Shown here piece by piece: positions 10,584 to 21,653 of a DNA stretch of 48,248 bases. The translations under genes were made by a program, and so were the position numbers. The stretch lies in the NCBI GenBank assembly GCA_900404475.1, contig OUQQ01000073.1, forward strand, positions 1 through 48,248. The letters run 5' to 3'. Source of the DNA: Spongospora subterranea (taxonomy: Eukaryota > Endomyxa > Phytomyxea > Plasmodiophorida > Plasmodiophoridae). The notes beneath the pieces are model-generated. The model searched no databases. It was not told the origin of the DNA and saw only the letters and a list, made by a program, of their open reading frames with translations. How positions within the stretch are numbered: the first letter of the stretch is position 1; each line of letters opens with the position of its first letter.

Positions 10584-11927
10584 TTAATTTATTTGGACAT
10601 TATCTTGATGGGTATTGAGTGAGACGATTTGGATTCCATTGCGACCCGCTTTGGACACGGTCCACCTGCCCAGACGTGGTTCTTGGCCGACGGCGCAAAC
10701 CGCAAACTGTCCAGATCTGGCGAACGAGATTCCGTTGATAAACCCGGCCATGGGAACATCGCCGACCGGCGCCAGGCTGTCGGGCGACACACGCCAGAGA
10801 CGCAGCAGCCCGTTGGACGAGCCAGAGGCGGCCAGATCGGTGAAGGCGCAGGCGCCGATCGACGTGATCCAGTTGTCGCCATGGGCGTTGAGCTCGGTCA
10901 GCACCGCCTTCTTCTTCATGGACTTGTAGACGGCGACGGAACCGTTCTGGTCTCCGGTGATGAACTGCGATTCGCTCAGCATGGCGATGGCGTCGACGTT
11001 CGTCGCCCTACTCCTATACACCAATTGGGTCTGCTCTGGGACCTTGAAAAATCGCGCCGTCCCATCCAATCCGGTCGATACAACACGATCATGGTTCAAC
11101 GACGCAATCGACGTGATCTCCGCCTGATGCCCGAACAGGGTGTCGACGTACGCCCGCGCCTCAATATCCCAGACTTTCACGGTTCTATCGGCTGAGCCAG
11201 AGAAAAGGGTCGTGGACGATCGACGCCACGCCAATGATGTAAGGGCGTCACGATGATGGGCAAATTCATGGATGGATTTCGACGTGCGGCTGTCCCAAAG
11301 TCGAACGAGTTTATCGCGCCCTCCAGTTGCAACAATGTTCCCGTCGTCGCTGCAGACGCAGATCGATAATATCTCGGCCTGGCCCTCAACAATACTGACT
11401 TTCTTCTGCTGCGATAGATCCCATAAGATCCACGAGCCGTCTTTCGAGGCGGAATACGCGCGACGATCATCGGGAGTGACATCGACGGCAGTTGCCGAGC
11501 GGCGATGAGCGCGGCAGATTGTCACCGTTGGGTTATTGACGGAGTCGGCTATTCTTCGGTGAAGTGTCCCCTTCTTCTTGAGAGACGCCTGTCGAAGATG
11601 CGATTGAACGTGATCAACCTCTTCGTCGTCGCTGTCATCCCCATCACTTTCGGAATCGCTGTTCGCCTTCCTGGATTTCGCGGCTTCCAAGTGTTCAACC
11701 TTTTGCAGGAACGCTTTCGCCAATCGGATACGCTTCTCTTCCACGGTCTCGTCTTCCGATTTTTCGTCAGCCGATTTGTCGTCATCGTCGCTCATTGCGA
11801 CAACTTCATCGATCTCCGATTCGATTAATTCGTCATCCTCGTCTTCAATCAAATTCACCTTCTTCGTATGTGATTCCTCAGCGGATCGCTGACGCTTTCG
11901 CGATTTTGTTGGTCGACGTGGCGCCAT
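10584..11927 (-). CDS. RRP9: U3 snoRNP-associated WD40 protein (U3-55K/Rrp9)
   Basis: Single exon, 447 aa. The N-terminal third is lysine-rich then acidic (about residues 1-120), followed by the family's typical helix KRIRLAKAFLQKVEHLEA and a KGTLHRRIAD segment just before the propeller. WD40 repeats run from about residue 135 to the end, with clear GH/WD-type units such as SASKDGSWILWDLS, ATGGRDKLVRLWD, SGSADRTVKVWDIEA and ASGSSNGLLRLWRV. Rrp9 binds the box B/C motif of U3 snoRNA and is part of the nucleolar SSU processome that cleaves pre-rRNA. Length and domain order fit the family. It is one of three pre-ribosome genes in this window, with AATF and bystin, though not adjacent to them. Confidence 0.9.
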   Translation of the reverse strand: MAPRRPTKSRKRQRSAEESHTKKVNLIEDEDDELIESEIDEVVAMSDDDDKSADEKSEDETVEEKRIRLAKAFLQKVEHLEAAKSRKANSDSESDGDDSDDEEVDHVQSHLRQASLKKKGTLHRRIADSVNNPTVTICRAHRRSATAVDVTPDDRRAYSASKDGSWILWDLSQQKKVSIVEGQAEILSICVCSDDGNIVATGGRDKLVRLWDSRTSKSIHEFAHHRDALTSLAWRRSSTTLFSGSADRTVKVWDIEARAYVDTLFGHQAEITSIASLNHDRVVSTGLDGTARFFKVPEQTQLVYRSRATNVDAIAMLSESQFITGDQNGSVAVYKSMKKKAVLTELNAHGDNWITSIGACAFTDLAASGSSNGLLRLWRVSPDSLAPVGDVPMAGFINGISFARSGQFAVCAVGQEPRLGRWTVSKAGRNGIQIVSLNTHQDNVQIN

Positions 11928-12318
11928 ATTATATTGCCGATCTGAAAATCACACCGCCAGCAGAGGAATATCCGCCACGGACTACCGTATATTGCGGGAC
12001 TTTTCCCTACTGGGAGTTTGTACCTGCCACGGCATTTTGATCAACATCAATCATTGTAAATCAACGTTCGGAATGTTTATGTCGTCTGCTGATGAAATAC
12101 TCCATTTGCGAATGGTACGTCAAGCTAAGTCTATTGCTATCAAGAGATCGCATGTTTTGCTCCTCTAGAACCCGCCTACACCAAACCAGCGTCACGCAGC
12201 CGTCGATATTGTCGGCGTTGAAATATGGCGACGACGATCGCTCTTGTAAAGAGTGTTGTAAGAATTCGACAAATGCAAAGGATCAACAGTAAGCGTCGTC
12301 GTTGCGCCCAAAACATCA
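11928..12318. promoter_or_regulatory. upstream region of RRP9, no gene seen
   Basis: About 390 nt between the RRP9 start and the transposon remnant. It presumably holds the RRP9 promoter. I see no convincing coding frame or named motif. Confidence 0.3.
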
Positions 12319-12908
12319 TCAAACTGGCTGGGCCAATCCTGTACATCCTCCAGGAATATGCTCAACCTGAATCGCAAGATCCTGTATTTTTGTCACAACC
12401 ACAAAACCAGAAATAATTTTTCCGTTGCGGGAGCGGCATTTCGAGGGTCTCATGATCGCCACTCCAACCAGGTCTGTATCTGTCATATTGTTCAATTTCA
12501 GGCAGACTATGCCCTTGCTTGAATAATGGGTTGTGCACATTTCTGGCGATCATGAGATCCTCGACAGGCCGCTGCTGCAACGGAAAAATATTGGTTTTAT
12601 GTCCGATAGCAAACCTGTGGACACGCCAACCTGGTCTGTATCTGTCATATTGAAACAAATTTACAAGACCTCGGAATTAAGGTTGAGCATATTCCTGGAG
12701 GATGTACAGGATTAGCCCAGCCAGTGGACCTTGGATATCCGTCGCAGATTTGAAAATTTGGTTTGATGAACACGCTGGGGCCAATAGTATCAAACCGCTA
12801 TCGCGAGAATTTCTATCGAAGTGGATCGTTGATGCTTGGAATGAAATCGATGCGGAGATCATTGAAAATGCATGGCGCAAGGGAGGATTCAGTTACTTTG
12901 AAAAGTAA
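12319..12908 (+). mobile_element. fossil pogo/Tigger-type DDE transposase with inverted copy
   Basis: The plus strand at about 12656-12750 reads LQDLGIKVEHIPGGCTGLAQ followed by PVDLG. The block (I-P-G-G-C-T-x-L-x-Q-P-x-D) is the hallmark after the second catalytic Asp in DDE_1 (pogo/Tigger/Jerky) transposases. A TGA interrupts this frame. The next frame (about 12740-12908) continues the family's C-terminal region: LSREFLSKWIVDAWNEID ... ENAWRKGGFSYF. On the minus strand (12500-12319) a second copy reads TKIQDLAIQVEHIPGGCTGL, so one piece was duplicated in inverted orientation. The frames are broken and only the C-terminal part is present. It is a dead remnant and cannot encode a transposase. 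Confidence 0.75.
12324..12724. repeat. inverted repeat arms plus internal direct repeat within the transposon fossil
   Basis: The outer arms at 12324-12368 and 12680-12724 are reverse complements over 45 nt with one mismatch. Inner arms at 12422-12461 and 12544-12583 match at roughly 34 of 40 positions. A 27-nt element (CCAACCAGGTCTGTATCTGT...) at 12463-12491 recurs in direct, not inverted, orientation at 12627-12653 with one or two changes. The arrangement therefore involves more than one rearrangement. Confidence 0.85.
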
Positions 12909-13670
12909 ACAATGAAAATACAAAATGTCAGGTGATGTTTTAATTTAGACGTACAGCTCGCAGTTGTCCGCCGTTTTGATTCGATCATGCCCGATCGGGG
13001 TTTCGAATCAGAAACTGGAAGGTCTTCAACAACTTGTGCAATGCTTCAGTCTTTGTCTTGTCAAATATCCAATTTTGCACCTATCGATACCTCGCCCCAT
13101 TTTGTGATATGCTATTCAGTGAAGGAGTGACAGTTCCTCGTTCTCGAAGGAAGGCAGTGTATCGCGCCGCGTGTTACGGAATGTAGTTTTTCTCGTCGTC
13201 GTTTAGCCGTACCGTCGTTCGCTGTTGTCGGGGATCGGCGCCCCTGATAGTTGCCGAGCACAATACCCGAGTTCTGAGAAAGGCATTCATTGTCTAAAAG
13301 ATTGTTGAACGGCTCCGGTGAAGTGTGTGTTAGAATTTGTATTGATTTGATGTCTATATCTGGAGTGACGCCATTGATGAATGCCGACTAAATATCCAAA
13401 TGGTAAAAGGGTTTTCTCACGCTGAATTGGAGATAGAGATCGGGTCTGGAATGCCAATCTGAATTTTTCTTTGATAAACATGGCGACGTCATTTCGGCGT
13501 CGCCTAAACCACACATCATGTATGCTATTACAGCGAGCGAAAAGCGAGGACGTGACTAGGAAAACCTTGTCTGCTAAGAGACAAACGATGATTGTGGTCA
13601 TGGTCTCAAATTGAGCAATGGAGATACGGAAGGATGTTCAAACCATAAATTATTTTAATGTGCAATAATC
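12909..13670. other. gap between transposon fossil and PPR-like gene
   Basis: A minus frame at 13601-13287 (104 codons) is present, but its composition is not convincing and it has no recognisable motif. Otherwise I see nothing. The region may contain more decayed transposon sequence. Confidence 0.3.
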
Positions 13671-15491
13671 CTACGCAGGTTCTAACCTTCTAGATTTTGT
13701 TATGATGTTATCATGGGTTTTCATGTCCAGAACCGTCTGAGCCAGGCCTTCTAGAGATGAGCTGCTCAGTGAACCCAGCAGATGGCGATATGTTGACTGA
13801 TAAACGCGCGCTCTATTATGGCGACTTCTTCTGCTTATAGAAATTAGATGCACAGCTTCAGAAAACAATCTGAGCTGGATTAGGCGCTTGACCGCAGACA
13901 GACAGACCTGGGCATCAACTCGAACGAGAGGTTGTACTACATCTATGAGAGGCTTGGTGCTGTGCCAATATGCAATTCCTGATGATGTACAGTGATGATA
14001 AATCGAGAGCAAAGTCCCTGAATCAGGTTGAACCTAGATACAACAACGTAAGGAGTTAAAATATGAGGTCAATGATGCAATCACTACCTTATCAGTATAT
14101 ATCATCTGGTTTAAAAATACAGGAAACTGGCGTTGATCGGCGGAGCGCAGGACCAAGTTGTACACGCTGGTGATGCATTCGGCATCTGGAAGGATGAGAA
14201 AACTACGACGCCTTCTTGCTTCATTGAACATTATCAACATTTGTTCCGCGAAATCGAATCGACCAGTTCTGGCAAATGAACGAAATGCCACAAGAAAATG
14301 TTCTTTCGTTAGACGAAGTTGCCCGAAAGACGTAGACCGAGGTAGAGCGTCCATAACTTCATCAATATCTCTATCGCTTATTCGCAGTTTGGCAATGTTG
14401 GTTTCCAAACTGGTGTTGTTGGAGCTGATCAATTGAGTGTAAAGATTGTTTGCGACATTGGCACGTTCCAAGCCGAATGAGGCGTATATTGGAAGAAGAC
14501 AGCGATACCCATGTGCATCCATTTTGACGTCGAGATGACCCAAAACTGCTTCGGATGCCTCCAGATAGTATAATGCAGTGCGATGTCTATACTGACTGGA
14601 ACAACCACGAATAAGTGAGCAAACCAGGTCTTGAGTTATGACCGATCCCAGCGACGACGCTTCAATCACGAATTTTAGCGAGTCGCGGGACATCGCAGCT
14701 GATGCAAACGTAGAAAAAACGACATTCAATAAGTTTCCTTCGAGAGCAACATCGGAGGAGTATAATTCTCTGAGAATAGAGCGGATGATATAGCGACGAC
14801 TGGACAACGGACTGAGGCTTTTTGAAACAGTTTCAAGAAGGTCCATAAACATTGCTGCATCAGGAAGTAAACCGAGTCGGCGACATTTGGAGAATACTGC
14901 AAAGACTTCATCGATGTTTGATCCTGAACGATGGACAGAGAATGCCCCAGCCAAGTCAGCAGTTCGCAGAGGAATCTTCTCCGCGCCAATAATAGAGAAC
15001 GTCTCGTCAAGCAAATGAGCAGAGTTGTTCATGAGATGGAGCCTGATAAATATCCCGACTGACTTCCCCAATATCTCCTTACTTTGGGAACGGGTTGCAG
15101 CAACTGTTAGTTGGGTTATGAGCGATGATTGAACAATCGGAAGGCAACTGGAGGTGCGGGTCCTTGATGCCGTCATAACTACCTCATATAGCAGGTCCGG
15201 GCAGATATCATTGACTGAAATACGTTTGACAAAATGCTCCAACTGAGCAGATGATCTGATCAAGGAGACTTCTGAAACAAATCGGGATTCAAATGTTGGA
15301 TTCAGTATGCAGCGGCTCAGTGATGCCAATGTGCAATTGCCAAGACGGGAAGGTGACCGCATTACTGAAATAATAACATTGTCGCCAACGAGTATACCAT
15401 TCCTTCTCCATTCGAAAATCTTATTTAAGGCCCGCGATGATTGCCCAGCGGCCATGTACTTTCTGAGTAACAGTTCCTGACGTTTTGACAT
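13671..15491 (-). CDS. PPR-like helical-repeat protein, probably organellar
   Basis: Two exons, 15491-14088 and 14033-13671, with a 54-nt phase-0 intron (donor GTAGTG, acceptor ATCTAG), giving 588 aa. The sequence is helix-turn-helix throughout, and several segments have pentatricopeptide spacing: EVFAVFSKCRRLGLLPDAAM, then across the splice QMIYTDKVQPDSGTLLSIYH followed by HCTSSG. PPR proteins bind organellar RNA and act in processing, stability or translation. No catalytic domain is visible. An open frame continues upstream without a stop to about 15567, ending at a CAG acceptor, so one or more 5' exons (perhaps carrying a mitochondrial targeting signal) may be missing. The start at 15491 is therefore provisional. 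Confidence 0.5.
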
Positions 15492-15870
15492 ATCGTGCGA
15501 GTCTGTTTTAGAACAATCGGATTCGGGTTCAGCAAAGGCAATGTCGTCGTCATTCCTAGGATGGTGTAGCGCCCTGAGGCATCAAAACAATATCAAAAAA
15601 CATCGTCGACAGCAACAGACCATATGTTGCATACGCTGGCAGAGATGATGTGCGACAAGGCACATTTCCAAACAGACGTTTGATAGTATGGGCACATATT
15701 TGTTGCCCAATCCGAACCATATTTCCGCATAAATGACTGCAATCGATTCGTTTCACGTCGTGACGGTACAGAAGGGGCAACCCCACACACGCACCCTACG
15801 GTGAAACGTTCGAGAACGTGGTTGCGCCAGGGCGTCGGCGGTACAGACTACCGACGGCCGGCGACTGACA
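15492..15870 (-). other. possible 5' exon(s) of the PPR-like gene or a small separate gene
   Basis: A minus-strand frame from about 15848 to 15593 reads LERFTVGCVCGVAPSVPSRR and then RLQSFMRKYGSDWATNM. It begins at a TAG that could be a splice acceptor and looks protein-like. I could not find a phase-consistent splice to the PPR-like frame. Undecided. Confidence 0.25.
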
Positions 15871-16699
15871 GCGAATCTCATTGTCGTACTTGTGTTACAC
15901 TTGCAATGTCGTATTGTGTCTGTTGTTGTTTACAATGTCGCAAATTCGCCTCAACGCGAAGATTGTATATAAAATAAACCCCCGATTCACCATCTGCTGC
16001 TCTGCTGTAAAAATGCTTACATTGCACTAGTACTCTTAATCGAAAATAGTACTGTAATCCATGATGATGTTGAATCTGAATAAGCGTGACCTTCAGATTG
16101 AAAACCCGAGCTCAACCTTCACTAGCCGGGAATTATATGCAAAACGACTATGCAGCAATCGGGAATCACAAAAGCTCATCAGTTTTGCAAGGAGCTAGCC
16201 CGATATGCCGTTGTATTCAGGCCAGTCGAACCGGTTACAGCGATAAAACTCTACTCCAGAACTATCCGATTAATTTTTCTTGGGACGTCTGAATGAGGGA
16301 AACCCAATGCGAGAAAGCGTTTTACAGGTCTGCCACAATTTACACCATCTGATGAAGCATGAAACAGCGATATATTTCCATTTACAAAACGGCCCAGTTG
16401 ATATGATCTTGTCTTGGTGTTACACGTGCACTGATAGATTCGTCTAAGTATACCAGATTGATGCGCTGTCACGGCTACACACCCATATGGTTCTGTGTAG
16501 ATACTACCTCTCCTTCTTCCATCACCATATATTCATTCATTACTGCTCTTATATCCCATCAATATTTCGCCGGCGACAAAAACAGTGTGTTGTACATTTT
16601 TAGAGCTCTGCTCTGCTCCACGTCGGCGCCCGATTTTAGGTGATCGACTGATCGTTTTGCCGCGGCATTGCTCAATTATCAATATACCGGCCGATCTGG
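15871..16699. promoter_or_regulatory. upstream region of the TPS-TPP gene
   Basis: About 830 nt with no supported gene. It includes a T/C-rich stretch at about 16490-16620 just upstream of the TPS start, as is common for promoters in compact genomes. No named motif was assigned. Confidence 0.3.
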
Positions 16700-19600
16700 A
16701 TGGATCTTATATTCCTTCTGGTCAGCTCGGCGATTATCGCCGTCATTGGAGGATTTATTTTGGGCCGGATTAGTGTAAAATCGAAAGGTTAGCGTGGATT
16801 GAATTTCCGACGGGCATCATATTTATTGTTTCGTAGCCCCAATACCGACTAGAGCTGAAAGTGTTTTTCAGTCGTCCAATGAAACTCTGCCAGTTCCGAA
16901 ACAAATCTTTTCGGCTAAATCGGCTTCTGTGTCCACAATGGCACAAATTGTAAATGAGCATCGCCGTTTGATTGTCGTCTCATACAGGTTTTTCAGACGT
17001 TTCAAATGTTTTGTGTTGGGCTTTATTGTTTTGCCGTGTTTAGATTACCTATTCTCGCTGTTAAACAAGGAGGGAAATGGGTTATCAGCTGGGATAATAG
17101 TCAGGCTGCAATTTCCAATATGCCCACTCTTTCTGATGAAATCGAAATCAAATTCGTCGGATTTCCTGAGTATGATATGCATGTGTCTCACTGTATTCCA
17201 TATTGATTTTGCTTTTGCTAGTGTCTTCGTTCCAAGAGAAGAGCAGGATGAATTTGAGGCTGAATTGGAAAAGTTTTCATGCGTCCCCGTATTTATTGAC
17301 GTCGAGCTTCATGATCGATTTTTCCATGGGTTTTGTAAAGGCGTTCTCTGGCCTCTGTTTCATTACTTAATGCCTACGAATCAGGAGAGTTTCGCTATCA
17401 AATGGGACTCTCTCTGGCAAGCGTATACAACAGTTAACATGCTCTATTCTCGAAAGGTAATTATTATCTTCCTGCGCTGTTCCGTCGTTAAGCGAACCTC
17501 AGATTACTTTGGCTACGGAAGACGACGAGAAGGATTTTATTTGGATCCATAACTATCATCTTCTGTTGGTCCCATCTTTTATACGAAAAAAGCTTTCACA
17601 CGCTCGAATTGGTAACATGGCCGTCATATGGCACAGGATGTTCAATATCTCTTACCTCTTTGGCAGGACTTTTTTTGCATACACCATTTCCAACCTCCGA
17701 CGTATTCCGCTGCTTACCAGGAAAAACCAATATTCTTCGAGGAATTTTATGCTCGGATCTAGTCGGGTTTCACACTTATGATTATGTTCGCCATTTTCTG
17801 TCAGCGTGCAAACGGGTTTTGGATTTAGATTTCGAAGCGCTGCCAGGCGGAGCTCTGGGCATCCAATACTGCGGTCGATCTGTTTCCATCCGCATATCGC
17901 ACATGGGAATTACAGTTGAACCTTTCCTTGAAATGCTGAACTCTGACGCTGTTGCGGAATTGAAAAAAGAGATTTTGGCAAGGAATTCAGGCAGGAAAAT
18001 TATAATTGCGGTCGATGAATTTGATATTGTAAAGGGAGTTTTGGTGAAAATGCAAGTAAGTATTGCTGCTGCGTTCGGTTTAGTCTTGCAAGTAAATGGT
18101 ATCCAGGCATTCGAACAATTTCTGCAGGCTCGGGCAGAATGGGCCTCTACGCTTACACTAATCGTTCTGGTATCGCCGTCTTTGAACTCTTTGCAAGAGC
18201 AGGAAGAGATACGGTCATCTGTTCGCCAATGTACAGAGCAGATTCAGGGCCAGTTTGGCAAAGACGTAGTTCAGGTTCATCTTGTAGAATTAGAATTATT
18301 CAAGCATAACATGTTTTCTCTTCAGGTTATTGAGCTTGGCTTTTCCAAAATTGATCTCATCATTGCTCATTTTGCTTGTGCCGACATTGCCCTTTTTACA
18401 TCGTTTTTCGATGGTCTTAACGTGCTTCCGTTCGAGTATACAGCTGCTCAAAATCCCTCAGACCCAGGAGTTCTTATTATTTCTGAATTCATGGGGTGCT
18501 CTCGGTCCGTACTCTAATTCGTTTTTCTTCCTCATGTTCGACCTGAAACGTTTGATGCTTCAGCTCTTTAAACGGTGTCATCCGCGTAAATCCTTTGGAT
18601 TTAGAAGAAGTTGAAGAGGCCTTAAGCAAAGCGCTTTCAATGTCTCAACCGACGCGTGTTGGTAAGTTGAGGTTTCTAATCACTTCTGTACATTCATTCG
18701 TTTCAGTTCAACATGCTCGCCGGCACAAATATGTGCTTGCAAATACGTTTCAGCATTGGGCGCGAGGCTTCCTTGTCGACCTTGGCGAAGCGTCGAAACA
18801 GTCGGAAGCACTCAATTACGTGCAAGTTGGTTGGGGATCAGGGGTTAGGTTGATTGGGCTCAAAGCAGATTTTCGTCATTTGCAGGAGGTCTGATAGTGC
18901 AAAAATCATTCTGTTATTTTCCTTTAATTCTTTCCTAGGCGGACATTATAACATCATATCGAAGCTCGAAGAACCGACTGCTGTTGTTCGATTATGACGG
19001 CACTCTGTCAACCAATATTGATGAAAGGCCACCAGAGTCAACATTAAAGATTCTTGGAGGGCTTTGTGATGATATCAATAATATTGTTTTCATCATCTCC
19101 GGCAGAGAAAGAGCAAAACTCTCCGATTGGTTTGCTTCTGTACCAAGACTCGGCCTGGCGGCAGAGAAAGGAGTCTATATCAAAGTTTGTTACGTAATTT
19201 TTATTGCTTCGTCACTGAAACAACGTATCTCAGTGGCCCGGTGATGCCGAATGGGAGGCCCTTCCAAATTTGAACGACTTGAGTTGGAAAGAAACAACCA
19301 TCGAGCTAATGAAGTATCTAACTCCGTCCAGTTGTGTTGACCGTGCTCACATTAAGCTTGTATCTGTCTTAGATCATATTCGGACCGGACTGATGGAGCC
19401 TACATCGAAATCAAAGAGTCTGCTTTGGTTTGGCATTACGAGAACGCAGATCCAGAATACGGCAGATCACAAGCCAGTGAATTAGGAAAATACATCGAAA
19501 AAGTCGGTAATCGTTGGTGTTTCAATGCGTCTTTAATGTTTTCATTGTAGCTACTGGAGAGTTCTCAATCAGTGGATGTTGTTCGATACGACCTCAATCG

Positions 19601-20024
19601 GATCCTCGAAGTTAAACCTCGCGGTATCAGTAAAGGCGTAACAAGTCTAAAAATTGTCAACAAGTATGTCACTTGACGTTACAACTTCCGTTTATAACAC
19701 TGTTGTTTTTTAGATTGAAGACTGACAATGGATTGCCAAACTTTCTACTTTGCATCGGCGACGATCGCAGTGACGAAGATGCATTCCAAGCCCTTCAATC
19801 AGGATGTTCAAAAACTAAAGGGAAAACGTATACGGTAAGGACAAAGCTCGTCTTCGTACCATCGTCTGAGTTTGCCGCTTCAGGTTTGCGTGGGCATCAA
19901 ACCTAGCAATGCGCATTACTATGTCCACGACACGTCGGAGGTACTCAAAATTATAGGTAGCCTTGGCGCCGTGTCGTCAATTACTACCAGAAACCTCTAT
20001 AGATCTCTCAGTCATCATTCGTAG
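16700..20024 (+). CDS. class II trehalose-6-P synthase/phosphatase, membrane-anchored
   Basis: Sixteen exons: 16700-16787, 16837-16987, 17044-17169, 17222-17456, 17503-17611, 17667-18055, 18107-18274, 18326-18504, 18564-18661, 18707-18888, 18939-19184, 19234-19313, 19373-19502, 19551-19663, 19714-19834, 19884-20024. The sum is 852 codons (851 aa). Introns are 45-59 nt. The architecture is the plant/oomycete class II type: a GT20 synthase-like domain, then a HAD trehalose-6-phosphatase. The phosphatase looks active: FDYDGTL (Asp593, Asp595), ISGR and GDDRSDEDAF (about 780-789). The synthase half is probably dead: the family HDYHL is HNYHL (Asn217), and the UDP-glucose-binding G-x-D-R-x-D...K motif is AVDEFDIVKG (Glu354 for Arg, Lys359 kept). 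Residues 3-24 form a strong hydrophobic helix (LIFLLVSSAIIAVIGGFILG), an unusual signal anchor. The likely net role is trehalose-6-phosphate dephosphorylation or regulation at a membrane. Confidence 0.88.
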
Positions 20025-20393
20025 AAAACTCTCTACAACTTCAAATTCTAAATACACATTTCGATTCCAGAAGTAAATAATGTTTAAAAGTTCTAGTGCT
20101 GAAGTGAAAGTCAGAAGAAATACTTCGGACAGGGAGTGGCATTTTTGTTTGGCAATTCAGGAATGAAGGAAAGGGCCGGCAGACTGTTCTGTATACAAAA
20201 CAAAATGGCGGATTTGGGGGTTCGTGACATGGCCACGCCCACGCCCATCACTGTCACAGGAGTCCGTGCTGTTGGGTCTCTCTCATCTGAATCGTGTCCC
20301 TGGCCTTAATATCTTAAGATTAATTCGCCACATTGGGAACAATATTTGCCTGTCGGGGCACCCTTTCCTGCTGTTTAGGTGCCGCGCACCACA
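20025..20393. other. intergenic between TPS-TPP and GRAM gene
   Basis: About 370 nt with no coding frame. CTGTTTAG at 20371-20378 could be the acceptor of a 5'UTR intron just before the next gene's start. Confidence 0.3.
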
Positions 20394-21574
20394 ATGTCCA
20401 TCAACGACCAATTTGTCGTTCGAAATCTGGACACAGGAGAGGTTTTCAGGCCGCGTATCGAACCGGTTGAGAGTTCATCAGCATGCCCCCCTCCGTCAGC
20501 AATTGATGTTCAAGAGTTCAAGAGGCTGTTCAACACGTTTAAACTTGACGAGCAACTTCTACATGGTATTTTACTTCATCAATGCTGATTCAACTAACAT
20601 GTTCATTCTGTCTTTTGCCAGCGGTTAAATGCAAACTCTGGGAATCGCTTGCCTCTTTTCAGGCACAGAAGGCAAAGAAAAGACATTCTGGGGTTATATA
20701 TATATCTAACAATCATTTATCATTTGCCGAAGATGCTGCTACGACGTCGAGCAAACCTGTTCGAGTAAGATTACCTGGTAACCTGTTTATTTCGTTCAAA
20801 AGTTGAATGAGTTCCTACAGATCGGAATTCCATTAACGGAAATCGTTGGGCTTACATCAGAGGATTTTGGGCTAGTAGAAGGAATTGTGGTCAGCACCAT
20901 GCGTGAAACAAAGGTATGAAATGTTGTTCCTGTTCCGGGAATTGGCTCTCAAATCAAACTTGACCAGTTTTTTTTCGAACAATTTGTGTCAAGAAATGAT
21001 TGTTTTGGTGCGATTTATCGTACGTGGAACGGCGCTCAGAAGTCACCTGCCGATCAGCTGGCTTCAATATTTGATCCCCTAGGTGGGTTTTCCGCAGTCA
21101 CATCAAACTCGATGCTGCGAAACGCCGCCATGTCTCAAATGGAAAATCAAGCAGCCTCAGTTGCCGCAGACATGCTCAATTCTTCCAATATATCTTCCAC
21201 ACCTAAATCTTCAAAACTGCCCCCACCAATAAAGACCCACAGTAACCATTCAGCCTCTATTATAAGGCCAGCTCCACCGCCGCCAACGTTTTCTACATCG
21301 CCGGTACTCTCTCATTCACCCAATCCTCCAAGACCCGCGGTGATCGTACCAGGAGCACAAACTCAAAGACAAACGAAGAAGATTGACGGACCCCCAGAAC
21401 GTCACTGTAAGCTTGCCCTATGGCTTCTAGAAATGGACTCATCAATGGTTTACAGATATGGATTTATCTTCGGGCGATTCCTGGTTCATGACTCTCACAA
21501 AGATTTATTACTGGCTTGGAGCTCCAGCTCGGCAGCGCAATGTCAGGTCCCCGCCCGCCAGAACCCCTACCTGA
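20394..21574 (+). CDS. GRAM-domain protein with proline-rich tail
   Basis: Five exons: 20394-20565, 20622-20764, 20821-20913, 20968-21406, 21456-21574 (321 aa, phases consistent). Residues about 50-160 form a GRAM/PH-like domain: KLWESLASFQAQ, the strand SGVIYISNNHLSF, then IGIPLTEIVGL and the closing helix SRNDCFGAIYRTW. GRAM domains bind membrane lipids or phosphoinositides. The second half is low-complexity and Pro/Ser-rich (IIRPAPPPPTF and similar), suggesting SH3- or coat-protein contacts. No TBC, VASt or phosphatase domain follows, so the exact subfamily is unclear. The gene ends 79 bp from the oppositely oriented multicopper-oxidase-like gene, so their 3'UTRs probably overlap. The start is the ATG of the frame; a GTG 15 nt upstream is not needed. 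Confidence 0.65.
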
Positions 21575-21653
21575 TAATACATTAATTGGCACAATCAATA
21601 ACTTAACTCAGTGTTGACAATTCTTGCGGAACTGGGAAGAAAAATATTGTTTT

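Noticed and set aside
10615..11828. Plus-strand ORFs of up to 188 codons opposite RRP9
   Set aside because: Shadows of an unmistakable WD40 protein with GC-rich third positions.
12990..13030. GATTCGAAACC B-box-like match on the minus strand
   Set aside because: The flanks cannot form a T-stem or cloverleaf, so it is not a tRNA gene.
20379..20393. GTG upstream start for the GRAM-domain protein
   Set aside because: Non-ATG starts are unlikely in this setting and the in-frame ATG at 20394 is adequate. The bases just before it resemble a splice acceptor.
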